DNA of 64,000 nt from Ptiloglossa arizonensis (lineage: Eukaryota > Arthropoda > Insecta > Hymenoptera > Colletidae), in contig NW_027478401.1 in assembly GCF_051014685.1 (NCBI RefSeq), forward strand, positions 1,116,001 to 1,180,000. The letters run 5' to 3'. The notes beneath the pieces are model-generated. The model searched no databases. It was given only the letters and a program-made list of their open reading frames with translations, and was not told where the DNA came from. Positions 48,701-62,000 of this stretch are shown piece by piece; within the stretch, counting starts at the first letter, position 1, and every line of letters begins with the position of its first letter. A program made the position numbers and the translations under genes.

Positions 48701-51700
48701 TGCAATAGGAAATTCTCGAGTTCGTCAATCCATTCGCGAGATATGGGAGTTTGAAGTTAAGGAATGCTTGAGAAACCATCAAAACTTTCGCAAGTCTGAT
48801 ACTCGAAACCAATAACCTCAAAGGCCTAGGGGAAAAATGCACATACCTTTGTAATCGGGCGAGTTTCCACTTTCAGATGCAACAGGAATTTCTCGAGTTC
48901 GTCAATCCGTTCGCGAGATTAGGGAGTTTGATGTTAAGGTGTGGTTAAGAAATCATCAAAATTTTCGCAAGTCTGATACTCGAAACCAATAACTACAATT
49001 GCTTAGGGCAAAAATACACATACCGTTGTAATCGGGCGTGTTTCTGCTTTCAGATGCAGCAGGAATTTCTCGAGTTTGTCAATCAGTTCGTGAGATATGG
49101 GAGTTTGAAGTTAAGGAATGGCTGAGATACCATCAAAATTTTTGCAATTCTGATGCTCGAAACGAATAACTGGAGTGACCTAGGGGAAAAGTACACACAC
49201 CAATGTAATCGGTCGAGTTTCTACTTTCAGATGCAACAGGAATTTCTCGAGTTCGTCATTCCGTTCGCGAGATATGGGAGTTTGAAGTTAAGGAATCGTT
49301 GAGAAACCATCACAATTTTCGCAAGTCTGATACTCGAAACCAATAACTACTATGGCCTAGGGCAAAAATACACGTACCGCAGTAATCGGGCGAGTTTCTG
49401 TTTTCAGTTGCAATAGGAAACTCTCCAGATCGTCAATCCGTTCGCGAGATATGGGCGTTTGAAGTTAAGGAATGGTTGAGAAACCATCAAAATTTTCGCA
49501 AGTCTGATACTCGAAACCAATAACTACAAAGACCTAGGGGAAAAATCCACATACCGTTGTAATCGGGCGAGTTTCCACTTTCAGATGCAACAGGAATTTC
49601 TCGAGTTCGTCATTCCGTTCGCGAGATATGGGAGTTTGAAGTTAAGGAATGGTTGAGAAACCATCAAACCTTTCGCAAGTCTGATACTCGAAACCAATAA
49701 CCACAAAGGCCTAGGGGAAAAGTGCACGTACCTTTGTAATCGGGCGAGTTTCCCCTTTCAGATGCAACAGGAATTTCTCGAGTTTGTCAATCCGTTCGCG
49801 AGATATGGGAGTTTGAAGTTAAGGAATGTTTGAGAAACCATCAAAATTTTGGAAAGTCTGAAACTCGAAACCAATAACTACAAAGGCCTAGAGGAAAAAT
49901 ACACGTACCCTTGTAATCGGGCGAGATTCCACATTCAGATGCAACAGGAATTTCTCGTGTTCGTCTATCCGTTCGCGAGATATGGGAGTTTGAAGTTAAG
50001 GAATGGTTAAGAAATCATCAAAATTTTCGCAAGTCTGATACTCGAAACCAATAACTATAATTGCTTAGGGCAAAAGTACACATACCGTTGTAATCGGGCG
50101 TGTTTCTGCTTTCAGATGCAGCAGGAATTTCTCGAGTTTGTCAATCCGTTCGCGAGATATGGGAGTTTGAAGTTAAGGAATAGCTGAGATACCATCAAAA
50201 TTTTCGCAAGATGATACCCGAAAACAATAACTACTATTGCCTAGGGCAGAAATACACATTCGGTTGTAAACGATCGTGCTTCTGCTTTCAGATGCAACAG
50301 GAATTTCTCGAGTTCGTCAATCCATTCGCGAGATATGGGAGTTTGAAGTTAAGGAATGGTTGAGAAACCATCAAAATTTTCGCAAGTCTGATACTCGAAA
50401 CCAATGACTACAAAGGCCTACGCGAAAAGTGCACGTACCTTTGTAATCGGGCGAGTTTCTACTTTCAGATGCAACAGGAATTTCTCGAGTTCGTCAATCC
50501 GTTCGCGAGATTAGGGAGTTTGATGTTAAGGAATGATTGAGAAACCATCAGAATTATCGCAAGTCTGATACTCGAAACCAATAACTACAAAGGCCTAGGG
50601 GGAAAACACACATATCTTTGTAATCTGGCGAGTTTCTGCTTTCAGATGCAACAGGAATTTCTCGAGTTCGTCAATCCGTTCGCGAGATATGGGAGTTTGA
50701 AGTTAAGGAATGCTTGAGAAACCATTAAAATTTTCACAAGTCTGATACTCGAAACCAATAACTACTATGGCCTAGGGCAAAAATACACGTACCGCAGTAA
50801 TCGGGCGAGTTTCTGCTTTCAGATGCAATAGGAAACTCTGCAGATCGTCAATCCGTTCGCGAGATATGGGCGTTTGAAGTTAAGGAATGGTTGAGAAACC
50901 ATCAAAATTTTCGCAAGTCTGATACTCGAAACCAATAACTACAAAGGCCTAGGGGAAAAGTGCACGTACCTTTGTAATCGGGCGAGTTTCCACTTTCAGA
51001 TGCAACAGGAATTTCTCGAGTTTGTCAATCCGTTCGCGAGATATGGGAGTTTGAAGTTAAGGAATGGTTGAGAAACCTTCAAAATTTTCGTTGGTCTGAT
51101 ACTCGAAACCAGTAACTCGAATGGCGTAGGGGAAAAGTACATATACCATAGTAATCGGGCGAGTTTTTACTTTCAGATGCAACAGGAATTTCTCGAGTTC
51201 GTCAATCCGTTCGCGAGATATGGCAGTTTGAAGTTAAGGAATGGTTGAGAAACCATCAAAACTTTCGCAAGTCTGATACTCGAAACCAATAACTACAAAG
51301 GCCTAGGGGAAAAGTGCACGTACCTTTGTAATCGGGCGAGTTTCCACTTTCAGATGCAACAGGAATTTCTCGAGTTCGTCAATCCATTCGCGAGATATGG
51401 GAGTTTGAAGTTAAGGAATGGTTGAGAAACCATCAAAATTTTCGCAAGTCTGATACTCGAAACCAATAACTACAAAGGCCTACGGGAAAAGTGCACGTAC
51501 CTTTGTAATCGGGCGAGTTTCTACTTTCAGATGCAACAGGAATTTCTCGAGTTCGTCAATCCGTTCGCGAGATTAGGGAGTTTGATGTTAAGGAATGATT
51601 GAGAAACCATCAGAATTATCGCAAGTCTGATACTCGAAACCAATAACTACAAAGGCCTAGGGGGAAAACACACATATCTTTGTAATCTGGCGAGTTTCTG

Positions 51701-53000
51701 CTTTCAGATGCAACAGGAATTTCTCGAGTACGTCAATCCGTTCGCGAGATATGGGAGTTTGAAGTTAAGGAATGCTTGAGAAACCATCAAAATTTTCACA
51801 AGTCTGATACTCGAAACCAATAACTACTATGGCCCAGGGCAAAAATACACGTACCGCAGTAATCGGGCGAGTTTCTGCTTTCAGATGCAATAGGAAACTC
51901 TCCAGATCGTCAATCCGTTCGCGAGATATGGGCGTTTGAAGTTAAGGAATGGTTGAGAAACCATCAAAATTTTCGCAAGTCTGATACTCGAAACCAATAA
52001 CTACAAAGGCCTAGGGGAAAAGTGCACATACCTTTGTCATCGGGCGAGTTTCCGCTTTCAGATGCAACAGGAATTTTTCGAGTTTGTCATTCCGTTCGCG
52101 AGATTAGGGAGTTTGAAGTTTAGGAATTGTTGAGAAACCATCAAAACTTTCGGAAGTCTGATACTCGAAACCAATGACTACAAAGGCCTAGGGGAAAGAT
52201 GCACATACCTTTGTCATCGGGCGAGTTTCCGCTTTCAGATGCAACAGGAATTTCTCGAGTTTGTCAATCCGTTCGCGAGATATGGGAGTTTGAAGTTAAG
52301 AAATGTTTGAGAAACCATCAAAATTTTGGAAAGTCTGAAACCCGAATCCAATAACTACAAAGGCCTAGAGGAAAAATACACGTACCCTTGTAATCGGGCG
52401 AGATTCCACATTCAGATGCAACAGGAATTTCTCGTGTTCGTCTATCCGTTCGCGAGATATGGGAGGCTGAAGTAAAGGAATGGTTGAGAAACAATCAAAA
52501 TTATCGCAAGTCCGATACTCGAAACCAATAACTACAATTGCTTAGGGCAACAGTACACATACCGTTGTAATCGGGCGTGTTTCTGCTTTCAGATGCAGCA
52601 GGAATTTCTCGAGTTCGTCAATCCGTTCGCGAGATTAGGGAGTTTGATGTTAAGGAATGATTGAGAAACCATCAGAATTATCGCAAGTCTGATACTCGAA
52701 ACCAATAACTACAAAGGCCTAGGGGAAAAGTGCACGTACCTTTGTAAACGGGCGAGTTTCTACTTTCAGATGCAACAGGAATTTCTCGAGTTCGTCAATC
52801 CGTTCGCGAGATTAGGGAGTTTGATGTTAAGGAATGATTGAGAAACCATCAGAATTATCGCAAGTCTGATACTCGAAACCAATAACTACAAAGGCCTAGG
52901 GGGAAAACACACATATCTTTGTAATCGGGCGAGTTTCTGCTTTCAGATGCAACAGGAATTTCTCGAGTTCGTCTTTCCGTTCGCGAGATATGGGAGTTTG
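39781..53000 (+). repeat. Satellite block with 9-, 21- and 45-monomer duplications
   Basis: Several multi-monomer segments recur. Those near 43153 and 44745 (CTCGAATGGCGTAGG marker) are nine monomers apart, and so are those at 46143 and 47735 (GATACAAGAAACC). Those at 41172-41400 and 44887-45115 are 21 apart (3715 bp). Those at about 41990-43380 and 49950-51340 are 45 apart (7962 bp). Segments are mosaics, with breaks between blocks at whole-monomer offsets. No gene is visible. Confidence 0.87.
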
Positions 53001-56000
53001 AAGTTAAGGAATGGTTGGGAAACCTTCAAAATTTTCGTTGGTCTGATACTCGAAACCAGTAACTCGAATGGCCTAGGGAAAAGTACATATACCATTGTAA
53101 TCGGGCGAGTTTCTACTTTCAGATGCAACAGGAATTTCTCGAGTTCCTCAATCCGTTCGCGAGATTAGGGAGTTTGATGTTAAGGAATGGTTGAGAAACC
53201 ATCAAAATTTTCGCTAGTCTGATACCCGAAACCAATAACTACAAAGGCCTAGGGGAAAAATACAAGTACCCTTGTAATCGGGCGAGATTCCACACTCAGA
53301 TGCAACAGGAATTTCTCGGGTTCGTCTATCTGGTCGCGAGATATGGGAGGTTGAAGTTAAGGAACGGTTGAGAAACCATCAAAATTATCGCAAGTCTGAT
53401 ACTCGAAACCAATAACTACAAAGGCCTAGGGGGAAAACACACATATCTTTGTAATCGGGCGAGTTTCTGCTTTCAGATGCAACAGTAATTTCTCGAGTTC
53501 GTCAATCCGTTCGCGAGATATGGGAGTTTGAAGTTAAGGAATGCTTGAGAAACCATCAAAATTTTCGCAAGTCTGATACTCGAAACCAATAACTACAAAG
53601 GCCTAGGGGAAAAATACACGTACCGCAGTAATCGGGCGAGTTTCTGCTTTCAGATGCAATAGGAAATTCTCAAGTTCGTCAATCCGTTCGCGAGATATGG
53701 GAGTTTGAAGTTAAGGAATGGTTGGGAAACCTTCAAAATTTTCGTTGGTCTGATACTCGAAACCAGTAACTCGAATGGCCTAGGGGAAAAGTACATATAC
53801 CATTGTAATCGGGCGAGTTTCTACTTTCAGATGCAACAGGAATTTCTCGAGTTCCTCAATCCGTTCGCGAGATTAGGGAGTTTGATGTTAAGGAATGGTT
53901 GAGAAACCATCAAAATTTTCGCTAGTCTGATACTCGAAACCAATAACTACAAAGGCCTAGGGGAAAAATACAAGTACCTTTGTAATCGGCGAGATTCCAC
54001 ACTCAGATGCAACAGGAATTTCTCGGGTTCGTCTATCCGTTCGCGAAATATGGGAGGTTGAAGTTAAGGAATGGTTGAGAAACAATCAAAATTTTCGCAA
54101 ATCTGATACTCGGGACCAATAACTACAAAGGCCTAGGGGGAAAAACACACATATCTTTGTAATCGGGCGAGTTTCTGCTTCCAGATGCAACAGGAATTTC
54201 ACGAGTTCGTCAATCCGTTCGCGAGATATGGGAGTTTGAAGTTAAGGAATGCTTGAGAAACCATCAAAATTTTCGCAAGTCTGATACTCGAAACCAATAA
54301 CGACAAAGGCCTAGGGGAAAAATGCACATACCTTTGTAATCGGGCGAGTTTCCACTTTCAGATGCAGAAGGAATTTCTCAAGTTCGTCATTCCGTTCGCG
54401 AATATGGGAGGTTGAAGTTAAGGAATGGTTGAGAAACGATCAAAATTATCGCAAGTCTGATACTCGAAACCAATAACTACAAAGGCCTAGGGGGAAAACA
54501 CACATATCTTTGTAATCGGGCGAGTTTCTGCTTTCCGATGCAAAACGAATTTCTCGAGTTCGTCAATCCGTTCGCGAGATATGGGAGTTTGAAGTTAAGG
54601 AATGCTTGAGAAACCATCAAAATTTTCGCAAGTCTGATACTCGAAACCAATAACTACAAAGGCCTAGGGAAAAAATGCATATACCTTTGTAATCGGGCGA
54701 GTTTCCACTTTCAGATGCAAAAGGAATTTCTCAAGTTCGTCATTCCATTCGCGAAATATGGGAGTTTGAAGTTAAGGAATGTTTCAGAAACCATCAAAAT
54801 TTTCGCTAGTCTGATACTCGAAACCAATAACTACAAAGGCATAGGGGAAAAATACACATACCTTTGTAATCGGGCGAGATTCCACATTCAGATGCAACAG
54901 GAATTTCTCGTGTTCGTCTATCCGTTCGCAAGATATGGAAGGTTGAAGTTAAGGAATGGTTGAGAATCCATCAAAATTAACGCAAGTCTGATACTCGAAA
55001 CCAATAACTACAAAGGCCTAGGGGGAAAACACACATATCTTTGTAATCGGGCGAGTTTCTGCTTTCAGATGCAACAGGAATTTCTCGAGTTCTTCAATCC
55101 GTTCGCGAGATATGGGAGTTTGAAGTTAAGGAATGCTTGAGAAACCATCAAAATTTTCTCAAGTCTGATACTCGAAACCAATAACTACAAAGGCCTAGGG
55201 GAAAAATGCACATACCTTTGTAATCGGGCGAGTTTCCACTTTCAGATGCAACAGGAATTTCTCGAGTTCGTCATTCCGTTCGCGAGATATGGGAGTTTGA
55301 AGTTAAGGAATGGTTGAGAAACCATCAAAATTTTCGCTGGTCTGATACTCGAAACCAATAACTGGAATGGCCTAGGGGGTAAAGTACACATACCGTTGTA
55401 ATCGGGCGAGTTTCCACTTTCAGATGTAACAGGAATTTCTCGAGTTTGTCAATCCGTTCGCGAGATAAGGGAGTTTGAAGTTAAGGAATGGTTGAGAAAT
55501 CTTCAAAATTTTCGATGGTCTGATACTCGAAACCAATAACTGGAATGGCCTAGGGGAAAAGTACATGTACCATTGTAATCGGGCGAATTTCTACTTTCAG
55601 ATGCAACAGGAATTTCTCGAGTTCGTCAACCCGTTCGCGCAGTTAGGGAGTTTGATGTTAAGGAATGGTTGAGAGACCATCAAAATTTTCGCTGGTCTGA
55701 TATTCGAAACCAATAACTACAAAGGCCTAGGGGAAAAATACACGTACCTTTGTAATCGGGCGAGAGTCCACATTCAGATGCAACAGGAATTTCTCGAGTT
55801 CGTCAATCCGTTCGCGAGATATGGGAGTTTGAAGTTAAGGAATGCTTGAGAAACCACAAAAATTTCGCAAGTCTGATACCCGAAACCAATAACTACAAAG
55901 GCCTAGGGGAAAAATACACGTACCGCAGTAATCGGGCGAGTTTCTGCTTTCAGATGCAATAGGAAATTCTCAAGTTCGTCAATCCGTTCGCGAGATATGG

Positions 56001-59000
56001 AGTTTGATGTTAAGGAATGGTTGGGAACCTTCAAAATTTTTGTTGGTCTGATACTCGAAACCAGTAACTCGAATGGCCTAGGGAAAAAGTACATATACCA
56101 TTGTAATCGGGCGAGTTTCTACTTTCAGATGCAACAGGAATTTCTAGAGTTCCTCAATCCGTTCGCGAGATTAGGGAGTTTGATGTTAAGGAATGGTTGA
56201 GAAACCATCAAAATTTTCGCTAGTCTGATACTCGAAACCAATAACTACAAAGGCATAGGGGAAAAATACACGTACCTTTGTAATCGGGCGAGAATCCACA
56301 TTCAGATGCAACAGAATTTCTCGTGTTCGTCTATCCGTTCGCGAGATATGGGAGGTTGAAGTTAAGGAATGGTTGAGAAACGATCAAAATTATCGCAAGT
56401 CTGATACTCGAAACCAATAACTACAAAGGCCTAGGGGGAAAACACACATATCTTTGTAATCGGGCGAGTTTCTGCCTTCAGATGCAAAAGGAATTTCTCG
56501 AGTTCGTCAATCCGTTCGCGAGATATGGGAGTTTGAAGTTAAGGAATGCTTGAGAAACCATCAAAATTTTCGCAAGTCTGATACTCGAAACCAATAACTA
56601 CAAAGGCCTAGGGAAAAAATGCATATACCTTAGTAATCGGGCGAGTTTCCACTTTCAGATGCAACCGGAATTTCTCAAGTTCGTCATTCCGTTCGCGAAA
56701 TATGGGAGTTTGAAGTTAAGGAATGGCTGAGAAACCATGAAAATTTTCGCTAGTCTGATACTCGAAACCAATAACTACAAAGGCATAGGGGAAAAATACA
56801 CATACCTTTGTAATCGGGCGAGATTCCACATTCAGGTGCAACAGGAATTTCTCGTGTTCGTCTATCCGTTCGCAAGATATGGAAGGTTGAAGTTAAGGAA
56901 TGGTTGAGAAACCATCAAAATTATCGCAAGTCTGATACTCGAAACCAATAACTACAAAGGCCTAGGGGGAAAACACACATATCTTTGTAATCGGGCGAGT
57001 TTCTGCTTTCAGATGCAACAGGAATTTCTCGAGTTCGTCAATCCGTCCGCGAGATATGGGAGTTTGAAGTTAAGGAATGCTTGAGAAACCATCAAAATTT
57101 TCGCAAGTCTGATACTCGAATCCAATAACTACAAAGGCCTAGGGGAAAAATGCACATACCTTTGTAATCGGGCGAGTTTCCACTTTCAGATGCAACAGGA
57201 AATTCTCGAGTTCGTCATTCCGTTCGCGAGATATGGGAGTTTGAAGTTACGGAATGGTTGAGAAACCATCAAAATTTTCGCTAGTCTGATACTCGAAACC
57301 AATAACTACAAAGGCATAGGGGAAAAATACACGTACCTTTGTAATCGGGCGAGATTCCACATTCAGATGCAACAGGAATTTCTCGTGTTCGTCTATCCGT
57401 TCGCGAGATATGGGAGGTTGAAGTTAAGGAATGCTTGAGAAACCATCAAAATTTTCGCAAGTCTGATACTCGAAACCAATAACTACAAAGGCCTAGGGGA
57501 AAAATGCACATACCTTTGTAATCGGGCGAGTTTCCACTTTCAGATGCAACAGGAATTTCTCGAGTTCGTCATTCCGTTCGCGAGATATGGGAGTTTGAAG
57601 TTAAGGAATGGTTGAGAAACCATCAAAATTTTCGCTGGTCTGATACTCGAAACCGATAACTGGAATGGCCTAGGGGAAAGTACACATACCGTTGTAATCG
57701 GGCGAGTTTCCACATTCAGATGCAACAGGAATTTCTCGCGTTCGTCACTCCGCTCGCGAGATATGGGAGTTTGAAGTTAAGGAATGGTTGAGAAACCATC
57801 AAAATTTTCGCAAGTCTGATACTCGAAATCAATAACTACAAAGGCCTAGGGGAAAAGTGCACATACCTTTGTAATCGGGCGAGTTTCCACTTTCAGATGG
57901 AACAGGAATTTCTCGAGTTCGTCATTCCGTTCGCGAGATATGGGAGTTTGATGTTAAGGAATGGTTGAGAAACCATCAAAATTTTCGCTTGTCTGATACT
58001 CGAAACCAATAACTACAAAGGCATAGGGGAAAAATACACGTACCTTTGTAGTCGGGCGAGATTCCACATTCAGATGCAACAGGAATTTCTCGTGTTCGTC
58101 TATCCGTTCGCGAGATATGGGAGGTTGAAGTTAAGGAATGGTTGAGAAACCATCAAAATTATCGCAAGTCTGATACTCGAAACCAATAACTACAAAGGCC
58201 TAGGGGAAAACACACATATCTTTGTAATCGGGCTAGTTTCTGCTTTCAGATGCAACAGGAATTTCTCGAGTTCGTCAATCCGTTCGCGAGATTAGGGAGT
58301 TTGATGTTAAGGAATGGTTGAGATACCATCAAAATTTTCGCTAGTCTGATTCTCGAAACCAATAACTACAAACGCCTAGGGGAAAAATACAAGTACCCTT
58401 GTAATCGGGCGAGATTCCACACTCAGACGCAACAGGAATTTCTCGGGTTCGTCTATCCGTTCGCGAGATATGGGAGGTTGAAGTTAAGGAATGGTTGAAA
58501 AACAATCAAAATTTTCGCAAATCTGATACTCGGGACCAATAACTACAAAGGCCCAGGGGGAAAACACACATATCTTTGTAATCGGGCGAGTTTCTGCTTT
58601 CAGATGCAACAGGAATTTCACGAGTTCGTCAATCCGTTCGCGAGATATGGGAGTTTGAAGTTAAGGAATGCTTGAGAAACCATCAAAATTTTCGCAAGTC
58701 TGATACTCGAAACCAATAACTACAAAGGCCTAGGGGAAAAATGCACATACCTTTGTAATCGGGCGAGTTTCCACTTTCAGATGCATCAGGAATTTCTCGA
58801 GTTCGTCATTCCGTTCGCGAGATATGGGAGTTTGCAGTTAAGGAATGGTTGAGAAACCATCAAAATTTTCGCTGTTCTGATACTCGAAACCGATAACTGG
58901 AATGGCCTAGGGGAAAGTACACATACCGTTGTAATCGGGCGAGTTTCCACTTTCAGATGCAACAGGAATTTCTTGAGTTCGTCACTCCGTTCGCGAGATA

Positions 59001-62000
59001 TGGGAGTTTGACGTTAAGGAATGGTTGAGAAACCATCAAAATTTTCGCTAGTCTGATACTCGAAACCAATAACTACAAAGGCATAGGGGAAAAATACACG
59101 TACCTTTGTAATCGGGCGAGATTCCACATTCAGATGCAACAGGAATTTCTCGTGTTCGTCTATCCGTTCGCGAGATATGGGAGGTTGAAGTTAAGGAATG
59201 GTTGAGAAACGATCAAAATTATCGCAAGTCTGATACTCGAAACCAATAACTACAAAGGCCTAGGGGGAAAACACACATATCTTTGTAATCGGGCGAGTTT
59301 CTGCTTTCCGATGCAAAACGAATTTCTCGAGTTCGTCAATCCGTTCGCGAGATATGGGAGTTTGAAGTTAAGGAATGCTTGAGAAACCATCAAAATTTTC
59401 GCAAGTCTGATACTCGAAACCAATAACTACAAAGGCCTAGGGAAAAAATGCATATACCTTTGTAATCGGGCGAGTTTCCAATTTCAGATGCAAAAGGAAT
59501 TTCTCAAGTTCGTCATTCCGTTCGCGAAATATGGGAGTTTGAAGTTAAGGAATGTTTCAGAAACCATCAAAATTTTCGCTAGTCTGATACTCGAAACCAA
59601 TAACTACAAAGGCATAGGGGAAAAATACACATACCTTTGTAATCGGGCGAGATTCCACATTCAGATGCAACAGGAATTTCTCGTGTTCGTCTATCCGTTC
59701 GCAAGATATGGAAGGTTGAAGTTAAGGAATGGTTGAGAAACCATCAAAATTATCGCAAGTCTGATACTCGAAACCAATAACTACAAAGGCCTAGGGGGAA
59801 AACACACATATCTTTGTAATCGGGCGAGTTTCTGCTTTCAGATGCAACAGGAATTTCTCGAGTTCGTCAATCCGTTCGCGAGATATGGGAGTTTGAAGTT
59901 AAGGAATACTTGAGAAACCATCAAAATTTTCGCAAGTCTGATACTCGAAACCAATAACTACAAAGGCCTAGGGGAAAAATGCACATACCTTTGTAATCGG
60001 GCGAGATTCCACATTCAGATGCAACAGGAATTTCTCGTGTTCGTCTATCCGTTCGCAAGATATGGAAGGTTGAAGTTAAGGAATGGTTGAGAAACCATCA
60101 AAATTATCGCAAGTCTGATACTCGAAACCAATAACTACAAAGGCCTAGGGGGAAAACACACATATCTTTGTAATCGGGCGAGTTTCTGCTTTCAGATGCA
60201 ACAGGAATTTCTCGAGTTCTTCAATCCGTTCGCGAGATATGGGAGTTTGAAGTTAAGGAATGCTTGAGAAACCATCAAAATTTTCTCAAGTCTGATACTC
60301 GAAACCAATAACTACAAAGGCCTAGGGGAAAAATGCACATACCTTTGTAATCGGGCGAGTTTCCACTTTCAGATGCAACAGGAATTTCTCGAGTTCGTCA
60401 TTCCGTTCGCGAGATATGGGAGTTTGAAGTTAAGGAATGGTTGAGAAACCATCAAAACTTTCGCAAGTCTGATACTCGAAACCAATAACTACAAAGGCCT
60501 AGGGGGAAAACACACATACCTTTGTAATCGGGCGAGTTTCCACTTTCAGATGCAACAGGAATTTCTCGAGTTCGTCATTCCGTTCGCGAGATATGGGAGT
60601 TTGAAGTTAAGGAATGGTTGAGAAACCATCAAAATTTTCGCTGGTCTGATACTCGAAACCAATAACTGGAATGGCCTAGGGGTAAAGTACACATACCGTT
60701 GTAATCGGGCGAGTTTCCACTTTCAGATGTAACAGGAATTTCTCGAGTTTGTCAATCCGTTCGCGAGATAAGGGAGTTTGAAGTTAAGGAATGGTTGAGA
60801 AACCTTCAAAATTTTCGATGGTCTGATACTCGAAACCAATAACTGGAATGGCCTAGGGGAAAAGTACATGTACCATTGTAATCGGGCGAATTTCTACTTT
60901 CAGATGCAACAGGAATTTCTCGAGTTCGTCAACCCGTTCGCGCAGTTAGGGAGTTTGATGTTAAGGAATGGTTGAGAGACCATCAAAATTTTCGCTGGTC
61001 TGATATTCGAAACCAATAACTACAAAGGCCTAGGGGAAAAATACACGTACCTTTGTAATCGGGCGAGAGTCCACATTCAGATGCAACAGGAATTTCTCGA
61101 GTTCGTCTATCTGGTCGCGAGATATGGGAGGTTGAAGTTAAGGAATGGTTGAGAAACCATCAAAATTATCGCAAGTCTGATACTCGAAACCAATAACTAC
61201 AAAGGCCTAGGGGGAAAACACACATATCTTTGTAATCGGGCGAGTTTCTGCTTTCAGATGCAACAGGAATTTCTCGAGTTCTTCAATCCGTTCGCGAGAT
61301 ATGGGAGTTTGAAGTTAAGGAATGCTTGAGAAACCATCAAAATTTTCTCAAGTCTGATACTCGAAACCAATAACTACAAAGGCATAGGGGAAAAATACAC
61401 GTACCTTTGTAATCGGGCGAGATTCCACATTCAGATGCAACAGGAATTTCTCGTGTTCGTCTATCCGTTCGCGAGATATGGGAGGTTGAAGTTAAGGAAT
61501 GCTTGAGAAACCATCAAAATTTTCGCAAGTCTGATACTCGAAACCAATAACTACAAAGGCCTAGGGGAAAAATGCACATACCTTTGTAATCGGGCGAGTT
61601 TCCACTTTCAGATGCAACAGGAATTTCTCGAGTTCGTCATTCCGTTCGCGAGATATGGGAGTTTGAAGTTAAGGAATGGTTGAGAAACCATCAAAATTTT
61701 CGCTGGTCTGATACTCGAAACCGATAACTGGAATGGCCTAGGGGAAAGTACACATACCGTTGTAATCGGGCGAGTTTCCACATTCAGATGCAACAGGAAT
61801 TTCTCGCGTTCGTCACTCCGCTCGCGAGATATGGGAGTTTGAAGTTAAGGAATGGTTGAGAAACCATCAAAATTTTCGCAAGTCTGATACTCGAAATCAA
61901 TAACTACAAAGGCCTAGGGGAAAAGTGCACATACCTTTGTAATCGGGCGAGTTTCCACTTTCAGATGGAACAGGAATTTCTCGAGTTCGTCATTCCGTTC

